A stretch of DNA of 12,046 bases, taken from the NCBI GenBank assembly GCA_016187365.1, contig JACPJX010000027.1:1-12046 (forward strand). The letters run 5' to 3'. The DNA is from Candidatus Aenigmatarchaeota archaeon. Lineage in GTDB: Archaea > Aenigmatarchaeota > Aenigmatarchaeia > GW2011-AR5. The notes beneath the pieces are model-generated. The model worked only from the letters and a program-made list of their open reading frames with translations, made no database searches and was not told where the DNA came from. Both the position numbers and the translations under genes were made by a program. Position 1 is the stretch's first letter. The number at the start of each line of letters is the position of its first letter. This document shows, piece by piece, positions 1-5,576 of this stretch.

Positions 1-224
1 GACATCAGGTTCATCACCTTTGACAGCGAGCCCTGGGCGTCCGACATCATTAACCTCAGGTGGGCGGTATTCCCGTTAACGAGGGGGAATATGCGCAGTT
101 CTCTTTTTTCGTTGTTGACTATTATCAGTTCCATGCCTTCCTTCAGCCCTATGTAATCGCGTATATGGAAAGGCACTATTATCCTTCCCTTCGAGTCAAG
201 CCTGACTATGTTGAAGTTTTTCAC
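1..224 (-). CDS. AbrB/SpoVT-type DNA-binding regulator with ACT-like domain (partial)
   Basis: The minus strand reads a swapped-hairpin AbrB/SpoVT domain near the N-terminus (RLDSKGRIIVPFHIRDYIG, then GMELIIV), followed by a stretch resembling the first strand and helix of an ACT domain (LRLMMSDAQGSLSKVMNLM). The 3' end lies outside the window, so only about 74 residues are seen. AbrB domains bind DNA as dimers and ACT domains usually bind small effectors such as amino acids, so a ligand-responsive transcription regulator is inferred. I chose GTG at 224 because GGGGTGA, a good match to the archaeal Shine-Dalgarno, sits about 5 nt upstream. GTG at 233 is the alternative, and a stop lies further upstream in this frame. 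The gene diverges from TFS. Confidence 0.72.
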   Translation of the reverse strand, partial: MKNFNIVRLDSKGRIIVPFHIRDYIGLKEGMELIIVNNEKRELRIFPLVNGNTAHLRLMMSDAQGSLSKVMNLM

Positions 225-275
225 AGTGTTCACCCCACAAATGTCCCACCAGATACCATTAGAGTCCCACTAAAA

Positions 276-284
276 TTATATAAA
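276..284 (-). promoter_or_regulatory. TATA-like box for the AbrB-ACT gene
   Basis: On the minus strand TTTATATAA lies about 56 nt before the chosen GTG start. Transcription would begin near 254 and leave a leader of about 30 nt containing the GGGGTGA ribosome-binding site. Assigned by eye. Confidence 0.5.
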
Positions 285-375
285 GTTAACCCGGCATATT
301 TGGAATCCCCATTTGGTGGGATAATGATTTTTTTCATAGATGTATGAATTTTTTTGCATCTGCGCCGTATTTCGC

Positions 376-384
376 TTAAATATT
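376..384 (+). promoter_or_regulatory. TATA-like box for TFS
   Basis: TTAAATATT is centred about 44 nt before the ATG at 424. The predicted transcription start near 405 gives a short leader that includes the weak ribosome-binding sequence AGAAGTGA. Confidence 0.45.
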
Positions 385-423
385 AGTTGTGCCATAAAGA
401 TGTGTTGAAAAGAAGTGAAAAAA

Positions 424-762
424 ATGCCGTCAGGTCTGGAATTCTGCAGCAAATGCGGCTCGATACTTGTGCCGGAGAAGAAGGGCAAGTCGCTTGTCCT
501 CAAGTGCAGGAAATGCAAGTTCACGAGGAAGAAGGACGCGAGGAACATAAAACTTCTCGAGGAAAAAAAGCGCAGGCCGTCCGTTGCGATAATAGAGAAG
601 GATGTCGTGCCCCTGCCGATAACTGAGAGGGAGTGCGAGAAGTGCGGCAACAAGAAGGCATATTACTGGCTCCAGCAGACGCGCGATGCCGACGAGCCCC
701 CGACGCAGTTCTTCAAGTGCACGAACACGAAATGCAAGCACGTCTGGCGGGAATATAAATAA
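424..762 (+). CDS. tfs: Transcription factor S (archaeal TFIIS/RPC11-like RNA polymerase cleavage factor)
   Basis: A 112-residue protein with the two-zinc-ribbon layout of archaeal TFS. TFS enters the RNA polymerase secondary channel and stimulates cleavage of backtracked transcripts. The N-terminal ribbon uses C8/C11 and C28/C31. The C-terminal TFIIS-type ribbon uses C71/C74 and C99/C104, with the tip loop QQTRDADEPPTQFF carrying the acidic pair D90-E91 that completes the cleavage site. The final cysteine pair is spaced C-x4-C rather than the usual C-x2-C. ATG 424 is preferred because the ribbon then starts close to the N-terminus, as in the family; an in-frame GTG at 415 is possible. No oligo-T terminator follows; a folded element begins about 33 nt after the stop. 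Confidence 0.93.
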   Translation: MPSGLEFCSKCGSILVPEKKGKSLVLKCRKCKFTRKKDARNIKLLEEKKRRPSVAIIEKDVVPLPITERECEKCGNKKAYYWLQQTRDADEPPTQFFKCTNTKCKHVWREYK

Positions 763-794
763 AATATTTCAATAGGAGAGAATCGGAGGATGAA

Positions 795-863
795 GAGAAC
801 TCTGCAAAGGACGAAGTCCTTTGAGATCTCAGAGAACTTTCGTTCTCTGCAGACTAGGTTCTC
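795..863. repeat. Perfectly paired three-way-junction element (inverted-repeat cluster)
   Basis: Nearly every base pairs. An outer stem GAGAAC (795-800) pairs with GTTCTC (858-863). TCTGC (801-805) pairs with GCAGA (849-853), leaving CTAG (854-857) bulged. Hairpin 806-822 is AAAGGAC/GTCCTTT with a GAA loop. Hairpin 831-848 is AGAGAAC/GTTCTCT with a TTTC loop. They are joined by the 8-nt palindrome GAGATCTC (823-830). That gives 25 Watson-Crick pairs. AGAGAAC and its complement each occur twice, so a competing pairing of 794-800 with 842-848 exists. It lies between the TFS stop and the next TATA box. It could be a structured RNA in the TFS 3' end, a regulatory DNA cruciform, or a small palindromic repeat element. 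It matches no RNA family I recognise. Confidence 0.7.
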
Positions 864-865
864 GA

Positions 866-876
866 CTTATAAATAG
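866..876 (+). promoter_or_regulatory. TATA box for the CBS-domain gene (leaderless)
   Basis: CTTATAAATAG is centred 27 nt before the ATG at 898, the distance expected when transcription starts at the start codon. No ribosome-binding site is present between them. Confidence 0.65.
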
Positions 877-897
877 TGTGATTCTCATTAATTTATT

Positions 898-1329
898 ATG
901 AAGGTTTCCGACGTCATGAGCAGGAACCTGAAGACGACAAGGCCGGAAAAGACTATCAGGGAAGCCGCCAAAATAATGAACCGGTACAGGATAGGCTCGC
1001 TTGTCGTCGTGTCAGGCGTGTCGCTTTCCGGGATAATAACGGAGCGCGACATCCTGAAAGCCTTCGCAAGCGGCATGGCGCCCGGCACGAAGGTGGAGGA
1101 TGTCATGGCGTCCGGCGTTGTCACCGTCGGTCCGGACGAAAGCCTCCAGAAAGCCGCCGAGCTCATGTCCAGGAACGGCATAAAGCGCCTGCCCGTTGCG
1201 GAGAGCGGCCAGTGCGTCGGCATGGTGACGGTCACGGACCTTATCCTTCGCCAGAAGAAATTCCTTTCAGAACTCAGGCCCCTCCTGTCGCGGAAAAGAA
1301 AAACTCTTGACAGGGAAAAGAAGCGGTGA
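898..1329 (+). CDS. Two-CBS-domain protein
   Basis: A 143-residue soluble protein made of a Bateman pair: CBS1 at about residues 1-58 (VSDVMSRNLKTTRPEKTIREA, ending SGIITERDILKA) and CBS2 at about 65-122 (VEDVMASGVVTV, ending VGMVTVTDLIL). Such pairs bind adenine nucleotides or S-adenosyl compounds and regulate partner proteins. The partner and ligand cannot be read from the sequence. The C-terminal tail from about residue 123 is very basic (LSRKRKTLDREKKR), which might contact nucleic acid. It is a stand-alone gene with its own leaderless promoter and converges on the HD-domain gene with only 2 nt between the stops. Confidence 0.9.
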   Translation: MKVSDVMSRNLKTTRPEKTIREAAKIMNRYRIGSLVVVSGVSLSGIITERDILKAFASGMAPGTKVEDVMASGVVTVGPDESLQKAAELMSRNGIKRLPVAESGQCVGMVTVTDLILRQKKFLSELRPLLSRKRKTLDREKKR

Positions 1330-1331
1330 AA

Positions 1332-1877
1332 TTATTTTGTCCACCAGAAGATGTCCTCCCTCCGGAGCGCATTGAAAATTTTCTTCCCTGTTCCGGTCCT
1401 GAGGCTTTTCTTCTTGTCCGTAAACCATCTTTCCATTATGCTGATGCCCTGCTGCATGTATTCCTTCGCCTCGACGAGCGCCTCCAGCGTGTTCGCGTCG
1501 TGAACAATTTCCGCCTCCCTGGTCTCGCCTTTCATGTATTCGTCAAAAATCTTCTGGAGTTCTTCAGACCCCTTGAGGCTGCGAAGCTGTTCTGAAAGGA
1601 CTTCAGATTGCTTGCCTTTTATGGAATAAAATTTTTCCTGCACGAACGTCTGGTTCAGAAGGCGCGTTTCGGGGAAGTCATGGACAAGGCACATCTTCAG
1701 AACCTTTCCCGCATCGGCCTTCTCCTCCTGCGCCATGAAGTATGCCAGAGCGGACATGCGGAAGATGTGAGCCGCGGCCGTTTCGTGGTTTGTTATGCCG
1801 GCGTGATAGGGGCCCGTGCGCGGCGTCCTTGACAGGATGCCCAGCTCGAACATGAGTTTGAGAAGGTCTTTCATCAT
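1332..1877 (-). CDS. HD-domain phosphohydrolase (YfbR/HDDC2-like)
   Basis: An 181-residue HD-superfamily protein. Likely metal ligands are H37 (in ETAAAHIFRM), H66-D67 (in CLVHDFPE) and D127 (in HDANTLE), in the H...HD...D order of this family. Related enzymes are 5'-nucleotidases acting on nucleoside monophosphates; the substrate here is unknown. The helix after the HD pair reads HDFPETRLLNQTF where relatives commonly have HD-PEA/TRTGDL, so the usual GD is missing. It is the last gene of a minus-strand run and starts 21 nt after rpoL ends, without an obvious ribosome-binding site. The start is a tandem ATGATG at 1877/1874. Confidence 0.82.
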   Translation of the reverse strand: MMKDLLKLMFELGILSRTPRTGPYHAGITNHETAAAHIFRMSALAYFMAQEEKADAGKVLKMCLVHDFPETRLLNQTFVQEKFYSIKGKQSEVLSEQLRSLKGSEELQKIFDEYMKGETREAEIVHDANTLEALVEAKEYMQQGISIMERWFTDKKKSLRTGTGKKIFNALRREDIFWWTK

Positions 1878-1898
1878 GATTAAATGGTGCGGAAGTTT

Positions 1899-2159
1899 TT
1901 ATTGCTTCCCGAGCTGCTTCTTCAGCGCCTTCGCGTCCTCAATGAGTTCCTCTGCAGCCGCTATGACGGCTTTTTCAGGATCCTTGCCCCTCACCATAAG
2001 GACGGGCTTGCCCAGATACGGGTGGCCGGTGGTGAAAGCCGACACGTCAGCACCCCTCTGTGTGAGTATTTTCTCGTTTATCGCGTTCACAAGGGTTGAA
2101 TTGTCGTTTATCTCGGCCTTCAGCTTACCGTTCTCGTTCTCGATGATTTTTATTTCCAT
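1899..2159 (-). CDS. rpoL: DNA-directed RNA polymerase subunit L (Rpo11)
   Basis: An 86-residue protein matching the archaeal Rpo11/RpoL family in length and pattern: an N-terminal strand (MEIKIIENENGKLKAEI), then STLVNAINEKIL, then the signature GHPYLGKPVLMVRGKDPEKA, and a C-terminal helix rich in Glu and Lys. RpoL pairs with subunit D to form the alpha-like assembly platform of RNA polymerase. ATG 2159 is preferred over longer readings because it gives the family N-terminus and has GGAGGA about 6 nt upstream, inside the last codons of dph2. Only 2 nt separate it from the dph2 stop, so the two are almost certainly co-transcribed. Confidence 0.92.
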   Translation of the reverse strand: MEIKIIENENGKLKAEINDNSTLVNAINEKILTQRGADVSAFTTGHPYLGKPVLMVRGKDPEKAVIAAAEELIEDAKALKKQLGKQ

Positions 2160-2161
2160 TA

Positions 2162-3055
2162 TTATTCCTCCAGCAGGATGCCGACATCTTCCGCATTTAT
2201 GAAGGGCTTCGTGAACTGCATGTCCGCGATGCGCGGGCACGCCGTGTTTATGAATGCGTCGACTTTTATGCCCAGCAGCCTGTCGTCGGTTATCTCATTC
2301 ATAACTATAATCAAAGCTTTTTTATCCTTTTGTTCAAGCCGTTTTTTTATACCCTCAGCCATGCCTGTCATCTCCTTCTGGCCTTTTTTGCTCGATATGA
2401 GGATGCCGAACGTCTGCGCGTCCCTTGCTCTGAATATCCTCCCGTAGCGCAGCTTCCTGAATTTCTCGGCGTCAACCCTCTCCACAGAGCCTTTTTCGAG
2501 GTCCAGCTTGTACACCGTCTTGCCTTTAAGCGCAAGCGGATGGAACTCGCCGCTGCCGACGAAAAGGAACGCATCTATCTTGCTTTCAATCTTCTCCGCA
2601 TTTGCTGTCCAGCATCCGAGCATCTGCCCGCCTATGAGGGCTTCCTTTCCCTGCCCTTCAAGCAAGGACTTTATGTCAGACAACAGCTCCATGTGCTGTA
2701 TTGACGTGAGGATGCCTATTCTCCTCTCCTTTATCAGAGAAAAATCATAGGTGCCGAGCTCTATCTTCTCCGGCCAGATATAGTATAAAACAGGAACATC
2801 AGTCTGGAAGTCAACATAAAATTTGCTGTGACCTACGTGAACAAGGATGTCGCATCCCATCCTTTTGGCTTCTGTGTCTGCAAGGTCGCACGCCCCGTAA
2901 GTCGAGTTGTTTGAAAGAAAGGCATCAATGCCTTTTTCCTGAAGGAAGAGGCACATCCCGGCGGCCTTCATCTTCAGGCCCTCGGGAAGCTGCAGCATGA
3001 CGCGCTTTGCGCCGAGTTCCTTTATCTTTTCCGCAAGTTCTTCGTAATTGTTCAT
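2162..3055 (-). CDS. dph2: Diphthamide biosynthesis enzyme Dph2 (radical 4Fe-4S)
   Basis: A 297-residue member of the Dph1/Dph2 family. The archaeal enzyme forms a homodimer and transfers the 3-amino-3-carboxypropyl group of S-adenosylmethionine to a histidine of elongation factor 2, the first step of diphthamide synthesis. The three cluster-binding cysteines, one per domain, are present: C56 (STYGACDLAD), C148 (GGQMLGCWTA) and C273 (NTACPRIADMQF). The protein is slightly shorter than many relatives but looks complete from LQLPEGL at residue 21 to the C-terminal FINAED. It follows the 79-aa orphan by 24 nt and is coupled to rpoL. It implies that this organism modifies its EF2. Confidence 0.95.
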   Translation of the reverse strand: MNNYEELAEKIKELGAKRVMLQLPEGLKMKAAGMCLFLQEKGIDAFLSNNSTYGACDLADTEAKRMGCDILVHVGHSKFYVDFQTDVPVLYYIWPEKIELGTYDFSLIKERRIGILTSIQHMELLSDIKSLLEGQGKEALIGGQMLGCWTANAEKIESKIDAFLFVGSGEFHPLALKGKTVYKLDLEKGSVERVDAEKFRKLRYGRIFRARDAQTFGILISSKKGQKEMTGMAEGIKKRLEQKDKKALIIVMNEITDDRLLGIKVDAFINTACPRIADMQFTKPFINAEDVGILLEE

Positions 3056-3079
3056 ATGAGAAGTAATGCGAAAAGGTTC

Positions 3080-3319
3080 TTAAGGCAAGACTTTTCTGAA
3101 CTTTTTAAACCTATATGTATCCATAGCCTCGCGGATGCCGAGAACTTCATGACCATTAATGTGCGGATTTGTAAAATATACGCCGCTCACGTGTGGTCTG
3201 CGGCCATCTTTCCTGATAGTGACATATCTAACGCCTGTAAAAAAAGGATTGCAGCCACTGTATGTGGCCAGCCTGCCGTCTGGATTAGAGCAGACCGATA
3301 AATCTATTTCACGTGCCAT
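3080..3319 (-). CDS. Conserved-looking small orphan protein, 79 aa
   Basis: I do not recognise this protein. It is soluble and basic, with no signal peptide or membrane segment and two cysteines (C10, C23). The second half is rich in Gly, His, Arg and aromatic residues (FFTGVRYVTIRKDGRRPHVSG and EAMDTYRFKKFRKVLP). I consider it real for three reasons: the ATG at 3319 sits 27 nt from a TATA-like box, it leads the dph2-rpoL-HD run with 24 nt spacing, and its codon use resembles its neighbours. The overlapping plus-strand readings lack such support. Position suggests a translation- or RNA-related role, but that is only inference. Confidence 0.6.
   Translation of the reverse strand: MAREIDLSVCSNPDGRLATYSGCNPFFTGVRYVTIRKDGRRPHVSGVYFTNPHINGHEVLGIREAMDTYRFKKFRKVLP
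3101..3109 (-). promoter_or_regulatory. Possible internal TATA-like box for dph2
   Basis: TTTAAAAAG on the minus strand is centred about 50 nt before the dph2 ATG and lies inside the 3' end of the orphan gene. It could give dph2-rpoL-HD its own promoter with a leader of about 25 nt. Weak evidence; the motif is A/T-rich and common. Confidence 0.3.
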
Positions 3320-3342
3320 ATCTATAATGAATGAATATTAAA

Positions 3343-3350
3343 GATTTAAA
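3343..3350 (-). promoter_or_regulatory. TATA-like box for the orphan-dph2-rpoL-HD run
   Basis: TTTAAATC on the minus strand is centred 27 nt before the ATG at 3319, matching the leaderless spacing seen elsewhere in the window. Confidence 0.45.
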
Positions 3351-3364
3351 ATTCAGTCGGAAAG

Positions 3365-3371
3365 AAAAAAA
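3365..3371 (-). terminator. Oligo-T terminator after the DsbA-like gene
   Basis: An uninterrupted T7 run on the minus strand begins about 8 nt after the stop codon of the DsbA-like gene and is followed by CTTT. Archaeal RNA polymerase terminates at such tracts without needing a hairpin, and this one precedes the promoter of the next gene. Confidence 0.55.
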
Positions 3372-3378
3372 GATGGCA

Positions 3379-4101
3379 TTATGCCTGAAGTTCCTGGTCG
3401 ATTATCTGCTTGAAGACGCTGTAAGGCTGCGCCCCCACGATCTGGAATCCGTTTATGAAGAATGACGGGGTTCCGGAAACGCCAAACGAGCTTCCCTCGT
3501 TGAAATCCTTCTGGACCGCGGAAGCGTACTTTCCTGTGTCAAGGCATGAGTTATACGCTGCGGCGTCAAGGCCCAGGCCGGTTGCATAGTCCCTCAGCTT
3601 CGCCGCACCAAGAGGCGCCCACTCATCCTGCTTCTCGAAAAGCAGGTCGTGCATCTCCCAGTATTTGCCCTGCTCGCCTGCGCATCTTGCCGCCTCCGCA
3701 GCTTTCTGCGCGGTAGGGTGTATGCTGCTCAGGGGGAAGTCCTTGTATACGAGCTTCGCCTTGCCCGTGTCTATGTACTCGCTTCTCAGCAGGCCTTCTG
3801 TCTGCGTATAGAACCTGCCGCAGAACGGGCACTCGTAGTCGCTGTATTCAATTATGGTTACCTTGGCGTTGCTGTCGCCGAGAACCGGGGCGTCGCCTGC
3901 CGGGACATCAAGTCTTGAAGGAGTTCCGCCGTTGCCTGTATCGCTGGGCGGGTTGTTGTTTCCGCCAACTATAACGTTTGCCGTGGGCGTTGTGAATTTT
4001 CCTATGCCGAATCCGACTGCAAGAAAAACAACTGCAACCACAACCAGTGTGAGGGTGGATTTCTTTATCACCACGGTTTCTTCTTTCTTTTCCTCGGCCA
4101 T
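3379..4101 (-). CDS. Membrane-anchored DsbA-like thiol-disulfide oxidoreductase
   Basis: A 240-residue protein with a short charged N-terminus, one transmembrane segment (about residues 15-35, TLTLVVVAVVFLAVGFGIG) and a Gly/Asn/Pro-rich linker (45-62). A thioredoxin-fold DsbA domain follows, predicted to face the cell exterior. The active site is C91-P-F-C94 after IIEYSDYE. The cis-proline loop is GVSGTPSFFING with T211-P212. A second cysteine pair (C140, C186) lies in the helical insert and may form a structural or relay disulfide as in BdbD-type relatives. It probably forms or reshuffles disulfides in secreted proteins. ATG 4101 gives the positive-outside-arranged signal anchor and lies about 34 nt from a TATA-like box. 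Confidence 0.9.
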   Translation of the reverse strand: MAEEKKEETVVIKKSTLTLVVVAVVFLAVGFGIGKFTTPTANVIVGGNNNPPSDTGNGGTPSRLDVPAGDAPVLGDSNAKVTIIEYSDYECPFCGRFYTQTEGLLRSEYIDTGKAKLVYKDFPLSSIHPTAQKAAEAARCAGEQGKYWEMHDLLFEKQDEWAPLGAAKLRDYATGLGLDAAAYNSCLDTGKYASAVQKDFNEGSSFGVSGTPSFFINGFQIVGAQPYSVFKQIIDQELQA

Positions 4102-4130
4102 TTTAATCTACGATATATTCAATGCCAGTG

Positions 4131-4140
4131 TTTTTAAACC
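4131..4140 (-). promoter_or_regulatory. TATA-like box for the DsbA-like gene
   Basis: GGTTTAAAAA on the minus strand is centred about 34 nt before the ATG at 4101, predicting a leader of roughly 8 nt. The complementary TTTTTAAACC could also serve the divergent plus-strand gene. Confidence 0.45.
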
Positions 4141-4163
4141 TTACACTGAAGTTTTGATTGTAT

Positions 4164-4171
4164 CTTTATTA
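4164..4171 (+). promoter_or_regulatory. Possible TATA-like box for the acyltransferase gene
   Basis: CTTTATTA is centred about 25 nt before the ATG at 4193, the leaderless spacing. The match to a TATA consensus is poor. Confidence 0.3.
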
Positions 4172-4192
4172 CTTCTTTGCAGAACTATAGTC

Positions 4193-4885
4193 ATGAGGCT
4201 CTGGGAAATGGACTTTCTCCGCGGCGTTTCCCTTGTACTCATGGTATTCTTCAATTATTCGGTCACGCTTGAATATTTCAGGATATTTGACATCAGCGAT
4301 GCGTGGATGTATGACTGGCTGTTTCCGCGCCTGATAGCGTCGTCTTTCATCCTTGTCGCGGGTGTTTCGCTCTGGCTTAGCTGGTCGAGGAGGCCGTCGT
4401 GCAAAAGACTCGCGTTCCGCGGGGCAAAAATATTCGGATACGGGATTCTGGTCACCGCGATTACATGGCTCTTCTTCCCTTCGTACGTCATTTTATTCGG
4501 CATCCTCCACCTCATAGGTCTTTCTATAGTCCTTTCCATGCCGTTCCTGAAGCGCATAAATCTTGTTTTGCCCGCAATCGCGGTGACACTGATTTCGGGC
4601 ATTTATTTCGGGCTTCAGTCTTTCGGGTTCTCCGGGGGTTTCTGGCTGTTTCCCCAGTACTTCCAGACCTTTGACTATTTTCCGCTGCTGCCGTGGTTCG
4701 GCGTGTTCCTTCTTGGCGTCTTCATCGGCAGCAATCTGTATGGGGAAGGAAAAAGGAAGTATTCGATAAGGGAAGCGCCCCCCGCGGCGAAGTCCTTCAT
4801 GCTTCTCGGAAGGCGCTCGCTTTTCATCTACCTCATCCACCAGCCCGCTCTTCTTGCAGTCCTCTATTTGTCGGGCTTCATCTGA
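4193..4885 (+). CDS. DUF1624 / heparan-alpha-glucosaminide acetyltransferase-like membrane protein
   Basis: A 230-residue multi-pass membrane protein with about seven hydrophobic segments. The N-terminal signature W-E-M-D-F-L-R-G (residues 4-11), the region FPLLPWFGVFLLGVFIG, and the C-terminal LLGRRSLFIYLIHQP match the DUF1624/HGSNAT-catalytic group of membrane acyltransferases. These are thought to move acyl groups from acyl-CoA across the membrane. Where relatives typically have a histidine after the first helix (MVxFH), this protein has N21 (MVFFN), so catalytic competence is uncertain. ATG 4193 is chosen because it gives the family N-terminus; the open frame upstream runs antisense to the DsbA-like gene. 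The 3' end overlaps the RnfD-like gene by 8 nt, tail to tail. Confidence 0.75.
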   Translation: MRLWEMDFLRGVSLVLMVFFNYSVTLEYFRIFDISDAWMYDWLFPRLIASSFILVAGVSLWLSWSRRPSCKRLAFRGAKIFGYGILVTAITWLFFPSYVILFGILHLIGLSIVLSMPFLKRINLVLPAIAVTLISGIYFGLQSFGFSGGFWLFPQYFQTFDYFPLLPWFGVFLLGVFIGSNLYGEGKRKYSIREAPPAAKSFMLLGRRSLFIYLIHQPALLAVLYLSGFI

Positions 4886-5576
4886 ACCTGTTCAGGTGGT
4901 ATGCAAATAAATTCATGACCAGCAGCGATGCGATGAAGAAGTCAAGTCTTGTGTAAGAAAGAACTGCTGCCAGAATGGCTGTTGCCGCGCCGAACATCGC
5001 CTGCCCTTTCCTTGCTGAAGGCGTCGTCACGGGCTCTATAATCATGATAAGGGCGAAGAACAGTGCAGCGTAGTCAAGAAGGAGCGCGCTGCCCCTGGCT
5101 GCCGACAGGATGTAGTAGACCACGAGGAAAGCGGCAGCGTTGTAGTATCTCCTCGTCTTGTAGACGGCTATTATTCCGAACGGTATCACGAGAGCGGAAA
5201 CAGCCCACCACGATGCGAAGGCGCCTGTCAGCGTTGCAATGAGGAGCCCCAGCGCGGCCGGGTTGAAGACGTTCCTGCCCCTGAATTTTATGACATGCTT
5301 CAGTACGATGGCTATGGCAGGAATTCCGAGGGCAAATACTATGTTCTGGGGCGCGAGCAGGGCCGCTATTATGAGGCCTGTTATGAGGCCGAGCCACGGA
5401 AATTCCAATCTTTTCTGTCTGATTTTATATATTACGGCATCAAGAACAACGGCAACGGCCGGCGCAGCTATAATCTGCAGCAGTTTTTCCGGCGAAGGCG
5501 ATATGGTATATGAATATGCAAGCGTGAGGATGAGGAAGACAGAAACCCAGTGTTCTGTTGTTATTTTATTGAGCAT
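4878..5576 (-). CDS. RnfD/NqrB-like integral membrane protein (short form)
   Basis: A 232-residue protein with about eight to ten membrane segments, related to the NQR2/RnfD/RnfE family whose members carry electrons in ion-pumping NADH:quinone and Rnf complexes. Two family landmarks are visible: GRNVFNPAALGLL near residue 100, and EPVTTPSARKGQAMFGAATA near 180-200. The S-G-A-T motif holding covalent FMN in canonical NqrB/RnfD is not seen. The protein is also about 100 residues shorter than those subunits, and no other nqr/rnf gene is in the window. Its ATG overlaps the stop of the upstream CuA lipoprotein as TGATG, implying translational coupling, so I infer the two form one electron-transfer unit. 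An in-frame GTG at 5579 is an alternative start. Confidence 0.72.
   Translation of the reverse strand: MLNKITTEHWVSVFLILTLAYSYTISPSPEKLLQIIAAPAVAVVLDAVIYKIRQKRLEFPWLGLITGLIIAALLAPQNIVFALGIPAIAIVLKHVIKFRGRNVFNPAALGLLIATLTGAFASWWAVSALVIPFGIIAVYKTRRYYNAAAFLVVYYILSAARGSALLLDYAALFFALIMIIEPVTTPSARKGQAMFGAATAILAAVLSYTRLDFFIASLLVMNLFAYHLNRFR

Noticed and set aside
430..741. Minus-strand open frame through TFS
   Set aside because: TFS on the plus strand has all eight zinc cysteines; the reverse frame is a shadow.
795..863. Rho-independent terminator for TFS
   Set aside because: Hairpins are present but no T-tract follows; the downstream sequence is GACTTATAAATAG, the next promoter.
763..897. tRNA or other standard RNA gene between TFS and the CBS gene
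   Set aside because: The fold has three stems with a GAA triloop and TTTC loop, no T-arm GTTC/GATTC box and no acceptor-stem pattern; it is kept only as an unclassified folded element.
3056..3301. Plus-strand 81-codon open frame opposite the orphan gene
   Set aside because: It starts at the dph2 promoter side with no plus-strand promoter or ribosome-binding site; the minus-strand orphan has the better context.
3854..4192. Long upstream extension of the acyltransferase open frame
   Set aside because: It runs antisense through the DsbA-like gene and adds no family sequence; homology and the TATA-like spacing start at ATG 4193.
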